64,000 nt of DNA, taken from Streptomyces longwoodensis. Its GTDB lineage: Bacteria > Actinomycetota > Actinomycetes > Streptomycetales > Streptomycetaceae. The translations under genes and the position numbers were made by a program. The notes below the pieces were generated by a model. That model had not been told where the DNA came from. It saw only the letters and a list, made by a program, of their open reading frames with translations, and made no database searches. The stretch lies in assembly GCF_001514125.1 (NCBI RefSeq), contig NZ_KQ948549.1, positions 1,024,193 to 1,088,192 of the forward strand, in the 5' to 3' direction. Shown in pieces: positions 1-7,522 of the stretch (position 1 is the stretch's first letter; each line of letters starts with the position of its first letter).

Positions 1-4
1 CCCC

Positions 5-1138
5 CTAGTGGTCCGCGAACGCGGTCACCAGCCCGTGGGGCGTGTCCTCTCCGAAGAGGAGGTCGTGCAGCTGCGCGCCCTCCTCGGCGGCCCGCGCCCC
101 GCGGGGGAACATGGCCCGCTCGTACGCGGTCAAGGCGGCCTCGACGTCGTCCGGGTGCGCGGCGAGGGCCAGGCCGAGTTCGGCGCCGTCGTACAGCGCG
201 AGGTTGGCGCCCTCGCCGTTCGGGGCGGCGAGGTGGGCGGCGTCGCCCACCAGGGTCACCCCCGGCACCCGGTCCCAGCTGAGCCCGGCCGGCAGGGCGT
301 ACAGGGGGCGGAGCACCGGCCCGGAGTCGCTGTCGGTCAGCAGCGCGGTGAGCTCCGGCGCCCACCCGTCGAACTCCCGCGCGACCCGCGCCGCGGCGCT
401 GCCGGCGTCGGCCTCGGGGCCGCTGAAGTCGATCGCGTCGAACCAGTCCCGCGGCCGGGTGAGCGCCACGTACGTGTGCAGCGTGTCGCCCTTCTCCCGG
501 TGCGCCTGGATGCCCCGGCCGGGCGCGAGCGCGAACATCGACCCGCCGCCGACCGCCTTCGAGGCGGCCGGGTGCCGGGTGTCGCTGTCGAACAGGTAGG
601 TCTCGACGAACGACCTGCCGGTGTACTCGGGCCGGGCGTCGGTCAGCAGCGGCCGGACGCGCGACCACGCCCCGTCCGCGCCGACCAGCAGCCCGGTGTC
701 GACCGACGTGCCGTCGGTGAAGGCCACCTCGTGGCGTCCCCCGCCCAGGGAACGGACCCCGCTGACCTTGTGCCCCCACCGGACCGTGCCCGGCGGGAGC
801 GAGTCGAGCAGGAGCTGCCGCAGCTCGCCGCGCTGCACCTCGGGTCGGCCGCCCGTGCCGTCGTCGGCCCGGTCGAACAGGACCGTCCCGTCGGGGTCGA
901 GGACGCGTATGGCCTGGCGCCCCTCCAGGACGAGGCCACGGAACGCGTCCGTCAGCCCGGCCGCCTCCAGGGCCGGCTGCCCGTTGTCCTCGTGGATGTC
1001 GAGCATGCCTCCCTGCGAACGGGCTCCGGCCGAGGCCTCCGCCTCGTGGACCGTCGCGGGGATGCCGTGGACGTGGAGCACGCGGGCGAAGGTCAGCCCC
1101 GCGAGCCCGGCGCCGATGATGGTGATGTCGGTGGTCAT
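5..1138 (-). CDS. TetX-like FAD-dependent monooxygenase
   Basis: The 377-residue protein is a flavoprotein hydroxylase of the PHBH/TetX class, which uses FAD and NAD(P)H to insert one oxygen atom into an aromatic or polyketide-like substrate in the cytoplasm. A Rossmann GAGLAG motif lies at residues 9-14, a second nucleotide motif GADGAWSRVR lies near the middle and the FAD ribityl motif GDAAH lies near residue 300. The segment GGMLDIHEDNGQ resembles TetX. Length fits the family. It lies downstream of an NmrA-like reductase on the same strand, with about 290 bp between them, and a divergent TetR gene lies beyond. Substrate is unknown; antibiotic inactivation or aromatic catabolism are both possible. 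The family call is firm and the substrate is not. Confidence 0.9.
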   Translation of the reverse strand: MTTDITIIGAGLAGLTFARVLHVHGIPATVHEAEASAGARSQGGMLDIHEDNGQPALEAAGLTDAFRGLVLEGRQAIRVLDPDGTVLFDRADDGTGGRPEVQRGELRQLLLDSLPPGTVRWGHKVSGVRSLGGGRHEVAFTDGTSVDTGLLVGADGAWSRVRPLLTDARPEYTGRSFVETYLFDSDTRHPAASKAVGGGSMFALAPGRGIQAHREKGDTLHTYVALTRPRDWFDAIDFSGPEADAGSAAARVAREFDGWAPELTALLTDSDSGPVLRPLYALPAGLSWDRVPGVTLVGDAAHLAAPNGEGANLALYDGAELGLALAAHPDDVEAALTAYERAMFPRGARAAEEGAQLHDLLFGEDTPHGLVTAFADH

Positions 1139-1339
1139 GGTGGGTCCTTGTCTCCGTCGTCGCCTTCGCGAGCGGCTGCGGTTGCGTCCGCGGCTGCGTC
1201 TGCGTCAGCTTCCGCGCCTTCGCGAGCAGGCCGGGTGGGGTCCCGGCCGTTCTGCTGGAGAAGGTTCCAGGTCCGGTCGACACATCGCCGACGTCGTACC
1301 GACAGCACCGACCGGTCACCGACATCCGACCGATGGCCG

Positions 1340-1375
1340 CACAGGTCGCCGGCCGACACACACAGGTCGCCGGCC
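1340..1375. repeat. Two 15-bp direct repeats in the gap before the monooxygenase
   Basis: CACAGGTCGCCGGCC occurs at 1340-1354 and again at 1361-1375, so the copies start 21 bp apart, about two helical turns. They sit in the 290-bp non-coding gap 1139-1428, roughly 200 bp upstream of the monooxygenase start. They could be regulator half-sites. No other feature was recognised in this gap. Confidence 0.4.
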
Positions 1376-1428
1376 CGCATCCGGCTTCCCCTCGCGGTCC
1401 CGCTCGGCGTGACCCACCGCTCCTCGTC

Positions 1429-2295
1429 TCAGCGGGCGGCCGGGACGACTCCCTCCAGGAACGCGGGGAGGATCGTGGCCGGACGACCGAGAAGGTCCTC
1501 CAGCGCACTCCCCGTGGTCGCGAACTCGCCGCGCCGGGAGGCGTGGAACATGCCGAGGAGCAGGTCGGCCTGTTCGGCGGGCATGCCGTGCCCGACGAGC
1601 CCGGCCGCCCAGTCCTCGTCCTCCACGACCACGCGGCGGACCGTGCGTCCACCGATCCGGGTGAGTATGCCGGCGACGTCGTCCAGGTCGTACGCCCGTG
1701 CCGCGGTCAGGGGCGGGGTCGGGCCCTCGTACCGGCCCTCGTCGGCGAGCAGGACGGCGGCCGCCTCGGCGAGGTCGTCGTGCGTGGTCCAGGACACGGG
1801 CCCGTCGGCCGGCGCCCGCAGCTCGCCGGTCTCCAGCGCCCCGCCCAGGAGGAGCGGGACGGTGGCGGCGTAGAAGCCGTTGCGCAGCGACGTGAACGGC
1901 GCGCCGGTGGTGGTCAGGTACCGCTCCGTGGCCGCGTGGTCGGGCATGGGCGCGAAGAGCGAGTCGGCGTCGGCGCCCTGGTGGCTGGTGTAGAGGATCC
2001 GCTCGGCACCGGCCGCGCGGGCCGCGTCGATCGCGGCCCTGTGCTGGGCGACCGCCCCGTCACCGCTGTCGTTGACGGAGACGACGAGGACCTGCGAGGC
2101 GCCCTTGAACGCCTCCGCGAGCGAGGCCGGATCGGTGAAGTCGCCGCGCCGCACGTCCACGCCCTCGGCGAGGAGGCCGGCCGCTCGCTCGGGATCGCGC
2201 ACACAGGCGACGAGCTGCTCCGGCGGCACCTGGGTGAGGAGTCGGCGGACGATCCGGGAGCCGAGCTGACCGGTGGCGCCGGTGATGACGAACAT
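1429..2295 (-). CDS. NmrA-like NAD(P)-binding reductase
   Basis: This 288-residue atypical short-chain dehydrogenase/NmrA-family protein resembles QorB-type quinone reductases. It begins with a TGATGQLG nucleotide-binding motif (residues 4-11) and has the family's usual length. The start at 2295 is chosen because GGAGGT ends 5 bases before the ATG; a longer reading upstream would run across the operator region and adds a non-conserved N-terminus. It is divergent from the TetR gene at 2405 and upstream of the monooxygenase on the same strand, so all three probably form one TetR-controlled redox module. Likely role: NADPH-dependent reduction of a quinone or aldehyde-like electrophile. The substrate is inferred only from family. 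Confidence 0.85.
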   Translation of the reverse strand: MFVITGATGQLGSRIVRRLLTQVPPEQLVACVRDPERAAGLLAEGVDVRRGDFTDPASLAEAFKGASQVLVVSVNDSGDGAVAQHRAAIDAARAAGAERILYTSHQGADADSLFAPMPDHAATERYLTTTGAPFTSLRNGFYAATVPLLLGGALETGELRAPADGPVSWTTHDDLAEAAAVLLADEGRYEGPTPPLTAARAYDLDDVAGILTRIGGRTVRRVVVEDEDWAAGLVGHGMPAEQADLLLGMFHASRRGEFATTGSALEDLLGRPATILPAFLEGVVPAAR

Positions 2296-2357
2296 GCTGT
2301 ACCTCCATGGCTGGGTTGCCGTCACCATCGACGGTATCACCGTTATCGTCGCAACGG

Positions 2358-2380
2358 TATCGCTGTTAATAACGACGATA
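2358..2380. promoter_or_regulatory. 23-bp operator palindrome between NmrA-like gene and tetR
   Basis: The sequence reads TATCG-CT-GTTA-A-TAAC-GA-CGATA, a dyad with 18 of its 22 non-central bases paired. The flanking 11-mer CGTTATCGTCG is present at 2341-2351 and again at 2390-2400. Its place in a divergent promoter between a TetR gene and its probable target is typical of a TetR operator. The AT content stands out from the surroundings. Confidence 0.75.
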
Positions 2381-2404
2381 GCGGGGATGCGTTATCGTCG
2401 GACC

Positions 2405-3112
2405 GTGACAGACACCGCCAAGCCCCTGGACGGCCGGTCCGCGACGCGGACGAACCTCGTGGAAGTCGCCGCGCGCCTCCTGCGTGAACACGGCCCCGCC
2501 GGGGTCACCACCCGGGCGGTCGCCCAGGCCGCGGGCGTGCAGGCGCCCGCCATCTACCGGCTCTTCGGGGACAAGGACGGGCTGCTCGACTCGGTCGCCG
2601 AGCACGTCCTGGCGACCTACGTCGCAGGGAAGCGCTCCGAGCACGGCGACCCGGTGGCGGACCTGCGGGCCGGGTGGGACACGCACATCGGATTCGGTCT
2701 CACCAACCCGGCGGTGTTCGGCCTCCTCGCGGACCCCGAGCGCGCGCTGCGCTCACCGGCCACGGTCGCCGGCCTGGACGTCCTGCGCGCCCGTGTGCAC
2801 CGCCTCGCCACCGCCGGACGCCTGCGCGTGCCCGAACGGCGCGCGGTGGAGTTGATCCACGCCGCCGGGACCGGCGCCGTGCTCGCCCTGCTCGCCATGC
2901 CGCCCGAGCGGCGTGACCTCGGCCTCGCCGACGCGATGTACGACGCGGTCACCCGGGCGGTCCTCACCGACGTACCGGCCGTGGACGCGAACGACACCGC
3001 TGCCGCGGCCGTCGCGTTCCGGGCCGTCGTACCGGAGCTGCCGATGCTCACCGGCGCCGAGCGCGCCCTGCTGGCGGAGTGGCTGGACCGGCCGACGGAC
3101 GCGCCGGCCTGA
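2405..3112 (+). CDS. TetR family transcriptional repressor
   Basis: The 235-residue protein carries an N-terminal TetR helix-turn-helix (AARLLREHGPAGVTTRAVAQ, then a recognition helix ending AIYRLFGDKDGLLD) and an all-helical C-terminal ligand domain. The start chosen is GTG at 2405. An ATG at 2387 is in frame but has its only purine stretch directly against it. The GTG lies right after the operator repeats with no Shine-Dalgarno, so the message may be leaderless, as often seen for Streptomyces TetR genes. It most likely represses itself and the divergent NmrA-like gene through the palindrome at 2358-2380. Its ligand is unknown. Confidence 0.85.
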   Translation: MTDTAKPLDGRSATRTNLVEVAARLLREHGPAGVTTRAVAQAAGVQAPAIYRLFGDKDGLLDSVAEHVLATYVAGKRSEHGDPVADLRAGWDTHIGFGLTNPAVFGLLADPERALRSPATVAGLDVLRARVHRLATAGRLRVPERRAVELIHAAGTGAVLALLAMPPERRDLGLADAMYDAVTRAVLTDVPAVDANDTAAAAVAFRAVVPELPMLTGAERALLAEWLDRPTDAPA

Positions 3113-3214
3113 ACGGCGCCGTGGCCGCGCATCCGGCGGCGTTCACCCGTTCGGCGGCCCGGCTCTCGCCGGTGCTGCCGTCGCCCCGGGGCCGCGCGCG
3201 CTCGCCGGGCGTGC

Positions 3215-3307
3215 TCAGCGGTTGAGCAGCAGGAACAGGACGATCGTCGCCACTGCGCTGATGAGCAGGGAACCGAGGCAGCCGACACGGTTGCTGAAGA
3301 AGAACAT
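3215..3307 (-). CDS. 30-residue single-span membrane peptide
   Basis: An ATG at 3307 opens a 30-codon frame starting MFFFSNRVGCLGSLL and ending in a hydrophobic stretch, VATIVLFLLLNR. It has a short positively charged segment and one predicted transmembrane helix. A GGGGGCC stretch precedes the ATG. Very short proteins of the form MFF..NRVGCLGSLL..LLLN are, to my knowledge, widespread in Streptomyces and unannotated or hypothetical. Function is unknown. It lies alone in the 407-bp gap between tetR and the next NAD(P)-binding protein; the rest of that gap (3308-3519) shows only a possible ECF-type GGAAC element near 3469. Confidence 0.6.
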   Translation of the reverse strand: MFFFSNRVGCLGSLLISAVATIVLFLLLNR

Positions 3308-3519
3308 GGCCCCCGGTTACCCCTGTGCCCGGCCCCCGCACCTGCGGCAGGGCTCTGATCGTCGGTGATCCCCGGTCTCCGGACGACCGTTCCGCACGAG
3401 GCCCGATCCGTGCACGGCAGGCGCAACCCTCCTGTGAGGCGGATCACGCCCCCGGATGTCACGATCGGAACCGCCCCGCTGTCCTCATTGCGTACAGCGC
3501 CTAGCGGATGGGAGTGGAC

Positions 3520-4266
3520 ATGAAGATCGCGGTTGCCGGTGGTACCGGAGTGGCCGGGCGCTACGTCGTGGAGGCGCTGCGCGCCCGCGGCCACGAGCCG
3601 GTGGTGCTGTCGCGTGCCAAGGGGGTGGACCTGCTCGACGGGACGGGGCTGGAGGCCGCGCTCGCCGGGGCGGAGGGCGTCGTCGACGTCGCCAACGTCA
3701 CCACGATGCGCAAGAAGGTGGCGGTCGACTTCTTCGACCGGGCGGGACGCAACCTCGTCGCGGCGGCCGAGCGGGCCGGGGTACGGCACCTGGTGACGCT
3801 GTCGATCGTGGGCGTCGACCGGGTCAGGAACCCCTACTACGCGGGCAAGCTGCGCCAGGAGGAGATCGCCAGGGGCGGGGCGGTGCCGTGGACGATCCTG
3901 CGGGCGACGCAGTTCCACGAGTTCGCGGGGCAGGTGCTGAGCGGTGTGCCCGGGCCGATCGCGGCGGTGCCGAAGGCACCCGTCCAGCCCATCGCCGTAC
4001 GGGAGGTGGGCGAGGCCCTGGCCGACCTCGTGGTGGGGCAGCCGCAGGGCATGGCGGGCGAACTGGCCGGCCCGCGGGTCGAGTCGCTGGTCGACATGGC
4101 CCGGGCCCTGATCGCCGCGGGGGGCGCGCGGCGGCGGCCGGTGCTGCCCATGTACTTCCCCGGCGGCATGAGCTCCGGCGGCCTGCTGCCCACCGGGCCG
4201 GGCCTCCGTGGCACCCAGACCTTCGCCGACTGGCTCGGTCAGCAGAAGGTGACGGCGCCTGCGTGA
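3520..4266 (+). CDS. NmrA/SDR-like NAD(P)-binding protein
   Basis: This 248-residue atypical SDR begins MKIAVAGGTGVAGRYVVEAL, a Rossmann GGTGVAG motif, and has the length usual for the NmrA-like/SDR-a family. The start at 3520 is preferred over an in-frame ATG at 3508 because GGGAG sits 5 bases before it. It is transcribed alone: about 210 bp separate it from tetR on one side (apart from the small peptide gene) and the next gene converges on it. Proteins of this type often sit beside ECF sigma factors in Streptomyces, but none is here. Enzymatic role is unknown; a reductase of an electrophilic metabolite or a redox-sensing protein is possible. Confidence 0.8.
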   Translation: MKIAVAGGTGVAGRYVVEALRARGHEPVVLSRAKGVDLLDGTGLEAALAGAEGVVDVANVTTMRKKVAVDFFDRAGRNLVAAAERAGVRHLVTLSIVGVDRVRNPYYAGKLRQEEIARGGAVPWTILRATQFHEFAGQVLSGVPGPIAAVPKAPVQPIAVREVGEALADLVVGQPQGMAGELAGPRVESLVDMARALIAAGGARRRPVLPMYFPGGMSSGGLLPTGPGLRGTQTFADWLGQQKVTAPA

Positions 4267-4496
4267 CGCCTCGCGGTGCCCGGAGCGTCGGCGGACGTTG
4301 TGGGGCCGCTGACTCTCCGCGGTGACCGGGGCCGGAGGTCGGAGCCCGGCGGCCGTCGTCCTCGCACTCAGGTCGCCGGGCCCCCACCGGCGCCTCGCGG
4401 GTGTCTGGCTCGCCGTCAGCCGGGGCGTCGATGCGCCGGCGCGCTCGGGCGGGCGCGGTGGCTGGGCGCGCCCAGCCCTGCATGGCGGCCGCGCGC

Positions 4497-5363
4497 TCAG
4501 GCCGGCGTGGTGGCCGGTGGGCCGGTGACGGTGGCGAGCTGGATCTTGCTCTCGTCCTCGCTGCCCGGCGCGGCGGTCAGGATGACGATCTTGAGGTCGG
4601 AGTCGCCGTCGGTCAGCACGTCGCAGTCGACCTCGACCGGGCCCACCGCCGGGTGGTCGATGCTCTTGTGGTCCTCGCGGTGGGCGGCCACCTCGCCGGT
4701 CGCCCACAGGGCGGCGAACCGCTCGTTGCCCGCGAGGAGTTCGCGGACGAGCCTCGCGAGGCGCTCGTCCTGCGGGAAACGACCGGTGGCGCGGCGCAGG
4801 TCGGAGACCACGGCGACGTCGGTGGCCTCCTGGTCCGTCTCGGTGACCGGCCACAGCGCGAGGCAGGGAGGGCTGCCGTCCACGGGGAAGCGGTCGCGGG
4901 CGAAGTTGCGCCGCCGGGGCGGTGCGGGGGAGGGGTCGCCCAGCAGGGCGGCCCAGCCGCGGTTCCACCACAGCAACTGCCAGTCCGCCGCGAACACGGC
5001 GACCGGCACGTCCGCGAGACGGGTGAGCACCCGTTGCACGCCGGGCGGGAGGTGGTCGTGGATGACACCGGGCGCGGGTGGTGCCAGGCGGGCTAGCCGG
5101 TACAGGTGGTCGCGCTCGGCGCTGGACAGGTGCAGGGCGCGTGCCAGGGCGGCCACCACCGACGGGGAGGGGGTCGTGGCCCGCCCCTGTTCCAGGCGGA
5201 CGACGTAGTCGACCGACATCCCGGCCAGTTCGGCGAGTTCCTCGCGCCGGAGCCCGGTCGCCCGGCGCCCCCGGCCCACGGGCAGTCCGGCGGCGGACGG
5301 GGGCAGCCGGTCGCGCCAGGTGCGGATCATGGTGCCCAGTCCGGTTCCGGGTGTCGTCGGCAT
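4497..5363 (-). CDS. XRE/MmyB-type transcriptional regulator
   Basis: The 288-residue protein has an N-terminal XRE helix-turn-helix (GLRREELAELAGMSVDYVVR, about residues 35-60, then VVAALARALHLS) followed by an MmyB-like ligand-binding domain (VAVFAADWQLLWWNRGWAALLG onwards). This two-domain form is characteristic of actinobacterial regulators that control one divergent SDR gene, which is exactly the arrangement here with 5479-6177. The start at 5363 lies ten bases after a GGAG; an ATG at 5372 is also possible but its purine stretch is too close. MmyB domains may bind fatty acids. The ligand here is unknown. Confidence 0.88.
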   Translation of the reverse strand: MPTTPGTGLGTMIRTWRDRLPPSAAGLPVGRGRRATGLRREELAELAGMSVDYVVRLEQGRATTPSPSVVAALARALHLSSAERDHLYRLARLAPPAPGVIHDHLPPGVQRVLTRLADVPVAVFAADWQLLWWNRGWAALLGDPSPAPPRRRNFARDRFPVDGSPPCLALWPVTETDQEATDVAVVSDLRRATGRFPQDERLARLVRELLAGNERFAALWATGEVAAHREDHKSIDHPAVGPVEVDCDVLTDGDSDLKIVILTAAPGSEDESKIQLATVTGPPATTPA

Positions 5364-5478
5364 GTCTTCCATGCTCCCGCATCGGGGGCGGCGCGCGTCG
5401 TCGTGAAGGTGGTACGGCTCTTCCTACCGTCGCGGCGTCCCTGGCCACGCCCTCCCGGCCGGGCCCAGGATGGACGGC

Positions 5479-6177
5479 ATGACGATCACCTTCATCACCG
5501 GAGCCAACAAGGGACTCGGCCGCGAGACGGCCCGCCGCCTGATCGAGCACGGCCACACCGTGCTGCTGGGGGCCCGCGACCCCGAACTGGGCCAGGAGGC
5601 CGCCGCAGCCCTCGGCGCCCGCCACGTCCCCCTCGACGTCACCGACGACGCGTCCGTGGCGGCCGCCGTGGCGGACGTGGCCGCACACGAGGGCAGGATC
5701 GACGTCCTGATCAACAACGCCGGCGTGCACGGCCCCCTGGGTGACCCGAGCGGCCTCACGGCCGCCGACGCCCTCGCCGTCCTCGACGTCAACCTCATCG
5801 GTGTCATCCGTACGACGACCGCCTTCCTGCCGCTGCTGCGGCGCTCGGACGACCCCGTGATCATCAACGTCAGCAGCGGCATGGGCTCCCTTGCCCTCAC
5901 CCACGACCCCGACCGTCCCGAGTCACGCGTCGTCGCCCCGCTGTACACCTCGTCCAAGGCCGCCCTGACGATGCTGACCACCCAGTACGCCAAGGCGCTC
6001 GAGGACGTCCGCGTCAACGCCGCCGACCCCGGCTACACCGCGACCGACCTCAACGGCCACAGCGGCCCCCAGACGGTCACGGAGGGCACGGACGCGATCG
6101 TGTCCCTCGCCACGGAGCCCCCCGGTGCGGGCACCGGACGCTTCGTCTCCCGACACGGGGAGATGGCCTGGTCGTGA
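5479..6177 (+). CDS. SDR family NAD(P)-dependent oxidoreductase
   Basis: This 232-residue classical short-chain dehydrogenase has the cofactor motif GANKGLG, the structural motif NNAG and the catalytic YTSSKAAL (YxxxK) with an upstream conserved serine. The start at 5479 has AGGA eight bases upstream; ATG 5470 is in frame but lacks a ribosome site. It is divergent from the XRE/MmyB regulator and is its likely target; the 115-bp gap contains GGTA (5411-5414) and TACC (5425-5428) half-sites that could form an operator. Such SDRs reduce carbonyls with NADPH. No specific substrate can be assigned. Confidence 0.88.
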   Translation: MTITFITGANKGLGRETARRLIEHGHTVLLGARDPELGQEAAAALGARHVPLDVTDDASVAAAVADVAAHEGRIDVLINNAGVHGPLGDPSGLTAADALAVLDVNLIGVIRTTTAFLPLLRRSDDPVIINVSSGMGSLALTHDPDRPESRVVAPLYTSSKAALTMLTTQYAKALEDVRVNAADPGYTATDLNGHSGPQTVTEGTDAIVSLATEPPGAGTGRFVSRHGEMAWS

Positions 6178-6314
6178 ACTCCCCGCCCCGACCGAAGCGG
6201 CTCCCCCTCCGTCACCCTTGCGGCTCGCGGTGGCGGGCGGACCGGGCAGGGGCGTGGTCGACTGGCCGGGTGCGCGGTGCGGCGCGGGTCGTAAGGGTGG
6301 GCCGGGAGGCGGTC

Positions 6315-7226
6315 ATGGCGGAGGGCGGACCGTACGCGCGGGTCGCGGTGGTCACCGGGGCGGCGCGCGGCGTGGGAGCGGCGGTGGCACGCCGGCTGGC
6401 CCTGCGGGGCATGCGGGTGGCACTGCTGGGCCGGGAACTCGACTCGTTGCGCCGGGTCGCGGACGGGCTGCCGACCGAGGCGCACTGCTTCGAGGTCGAC
6501 GTCACCGACGAGGCGGCGCTCCAGGGCGCGGCCCTCAGCGTCGGCGCACGGCTGGGGCCCGCCTCGGTGGTGGTCGCCAACGCGGGGATCGCCGCCGCGG
6601 GCCCGTTCGCCACGTGCGAGGCGTCACTGTTCGACCGGGTGGTCGAGGTCAACCTGATCGGGAGCGCGAACACCGCCCGCGTCTTCCTCCCCCAACTCGT
6701 CCGCACCGGCGGGTATTTCCTCCAGGTCGCGTCCACCGCCGCGTTCGGTTCGGCGCCGCTGATGAGCGCCTACTGCGCGTCGAAGGCGGGCGTCGAGTCG
6801 TTCGCCCAGGCCCTGCGCACCGAGGTGCGTCCGACGGGCGTGGGGGTGGGCATCGCGTACCTGCACTGGACCGGCACCGACATGATCGCGGCCCTCGACG
6901 AGCATCCGGTGCTGCGGGCCCTGCGGTCCCACCAGCCCGCGCCCGCCCGGCGCGTGCACAGTCCCGAGCAGGTCGCCGGATGGCTGGTGCGCGGGGTGGA
7001 GCGGCGCGCGGTCAGTGTCTACGCGCCTCCGTGGCTGCGCCTGGTGCAGCCGCTGCGTCCGGTGCTGCCGCTGGTGGTGTCGGCGGTGGCACGGCGGTCG
7101 TTGTCGGCGCTGCCGGCCGAGGAGTTGGAGCGGTCCACCGGGGTGCTCGGCGCGGGCGGCGCCGCCGACCTGCGGGCGCGCGGCGCGGTACCGCCGGTGC
7201 CGCCGGTGACGCCGCCCCAGACCTGA
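6315..7226 (+). CDS. SDR family oxidoreductase with extended C-terminus
   Basis: The 303-residue protein begins MAEGGPYARVAVVTG, with cofactor motif GAARGVG, the NAG motif (VVANAGIA) and a catalytic YCASKAG. After the SDR core there is an extra C-terminal region of about 60 residues with a hydrophobic, possibly membrane-associated segment (LVQPLRPVLPLVVSAVARR), typical of the actinobacterial SDRs of roughly 290-310 residues. The start at 6315 is supported by GGGAGG five bases upstream; the longer reading from 6174 overlaps the previous gene and encodes low-complexity sequence. It lies 137 bp after the previous SDR and may be in the same transcript. Substrate unknown. Confidence 0.85.
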   Translation: MAEGGPYARVAVVTGAARGVGAAVARRLALRGMRVALLGRELDSLRRVADGLPTEAHCFEVDVTDEAALQGAALSVGARLGPASVVVANAGIAAAGPFATCEASLFDRVVEVNLIGSANTARVFLPQLVRTGGYFLQVASTAAFGSAPLMSAYCASKAGVESFAQALRTEVRPTGVGVGIAYLHWTGTDMIAALDEHPVLRALRSHQPAPARRVHSPEQVAGWLVRGVERRAVSVYAPPWLRLVQPLRPVLPLVVSAVARRSLSALPAEELERSTGVLGAGGAADLRARGAVPPVPPVTPPQT

Positions 7227-7310
7227 CGAGGGCGCTACGCCGCTGCTCAGGCCCCGGCGAGCAGTTGGAAAAACCCGAAGGCCACGGAGGCGAAGAACTG
7301 GCGCAGCCGC

Positions 7311-7347
7311 GTTTTTCAGGGGCGCGGGGAACTGCGCGACCAGCCCC
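7311..7347 (+). repeat. Streptomyces intergenic repeat (GGGGCGCGGGGAACTGCGCG type)
   Basis: The stretch beginning GTTTTTCAGG and containing GGGGCGCGGGGAACTGCGCG matches, from memory, a short motif found in very many Streptomyces intergenic regions, often close to gene ends. It is preceded by a run of A residues at 7269-7273. The gap 7227-7522 holds only this element and the palindrome at 7382-7399. Role unknown; transcription termination or a small repeat family are possibilities. Confidence 0.55.
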
Positions 7348-7381
7348 CTACCCCCAGGCGAACACGCACCCGCGCCTCCCC

Positions 7382-7399
7382 TTACTCCCGCGGGAGTAA
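7382..7399. promoter_or_regulatory. Perfect 18-bp palindrome upstream of MMPL gene
   Basis: TTACTCCCGCGGGAGTAA is its own reverse complement over all 18 bases. It lies 123 bp upstream of the MMPL transporter start. The position and perfect symmetry fit a repressor operator; the regulator is not encoded next to it, though the two-component pair downstream is one candidate. Confidence 0.6.
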
Positions 7400-7522
7400 T
7401 TCGCACCCCCCGCCACCCCAGGCAGTACCCGCGGGCTCCCCCTCCCGTCCGACGCGAAGCCTTCCCCCTGCCGGAAGGCTGACAGCTGAAACGGAAGTCG
7501 TCGTAGTGAGGGAGAACTGCTC

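Noticed and set aside
3460..3500. ECF-type promoter (GGAAC element near 3469)
   Set aside because: A convincing -10 element at the right spacing could not be identified.
2617..5904. A 1095-codon open frame on the minus strand
   Set aside because: It is antisense to several well-supported genes and Arg/Gly/Pro-rich, a GC-driven shadow frame.
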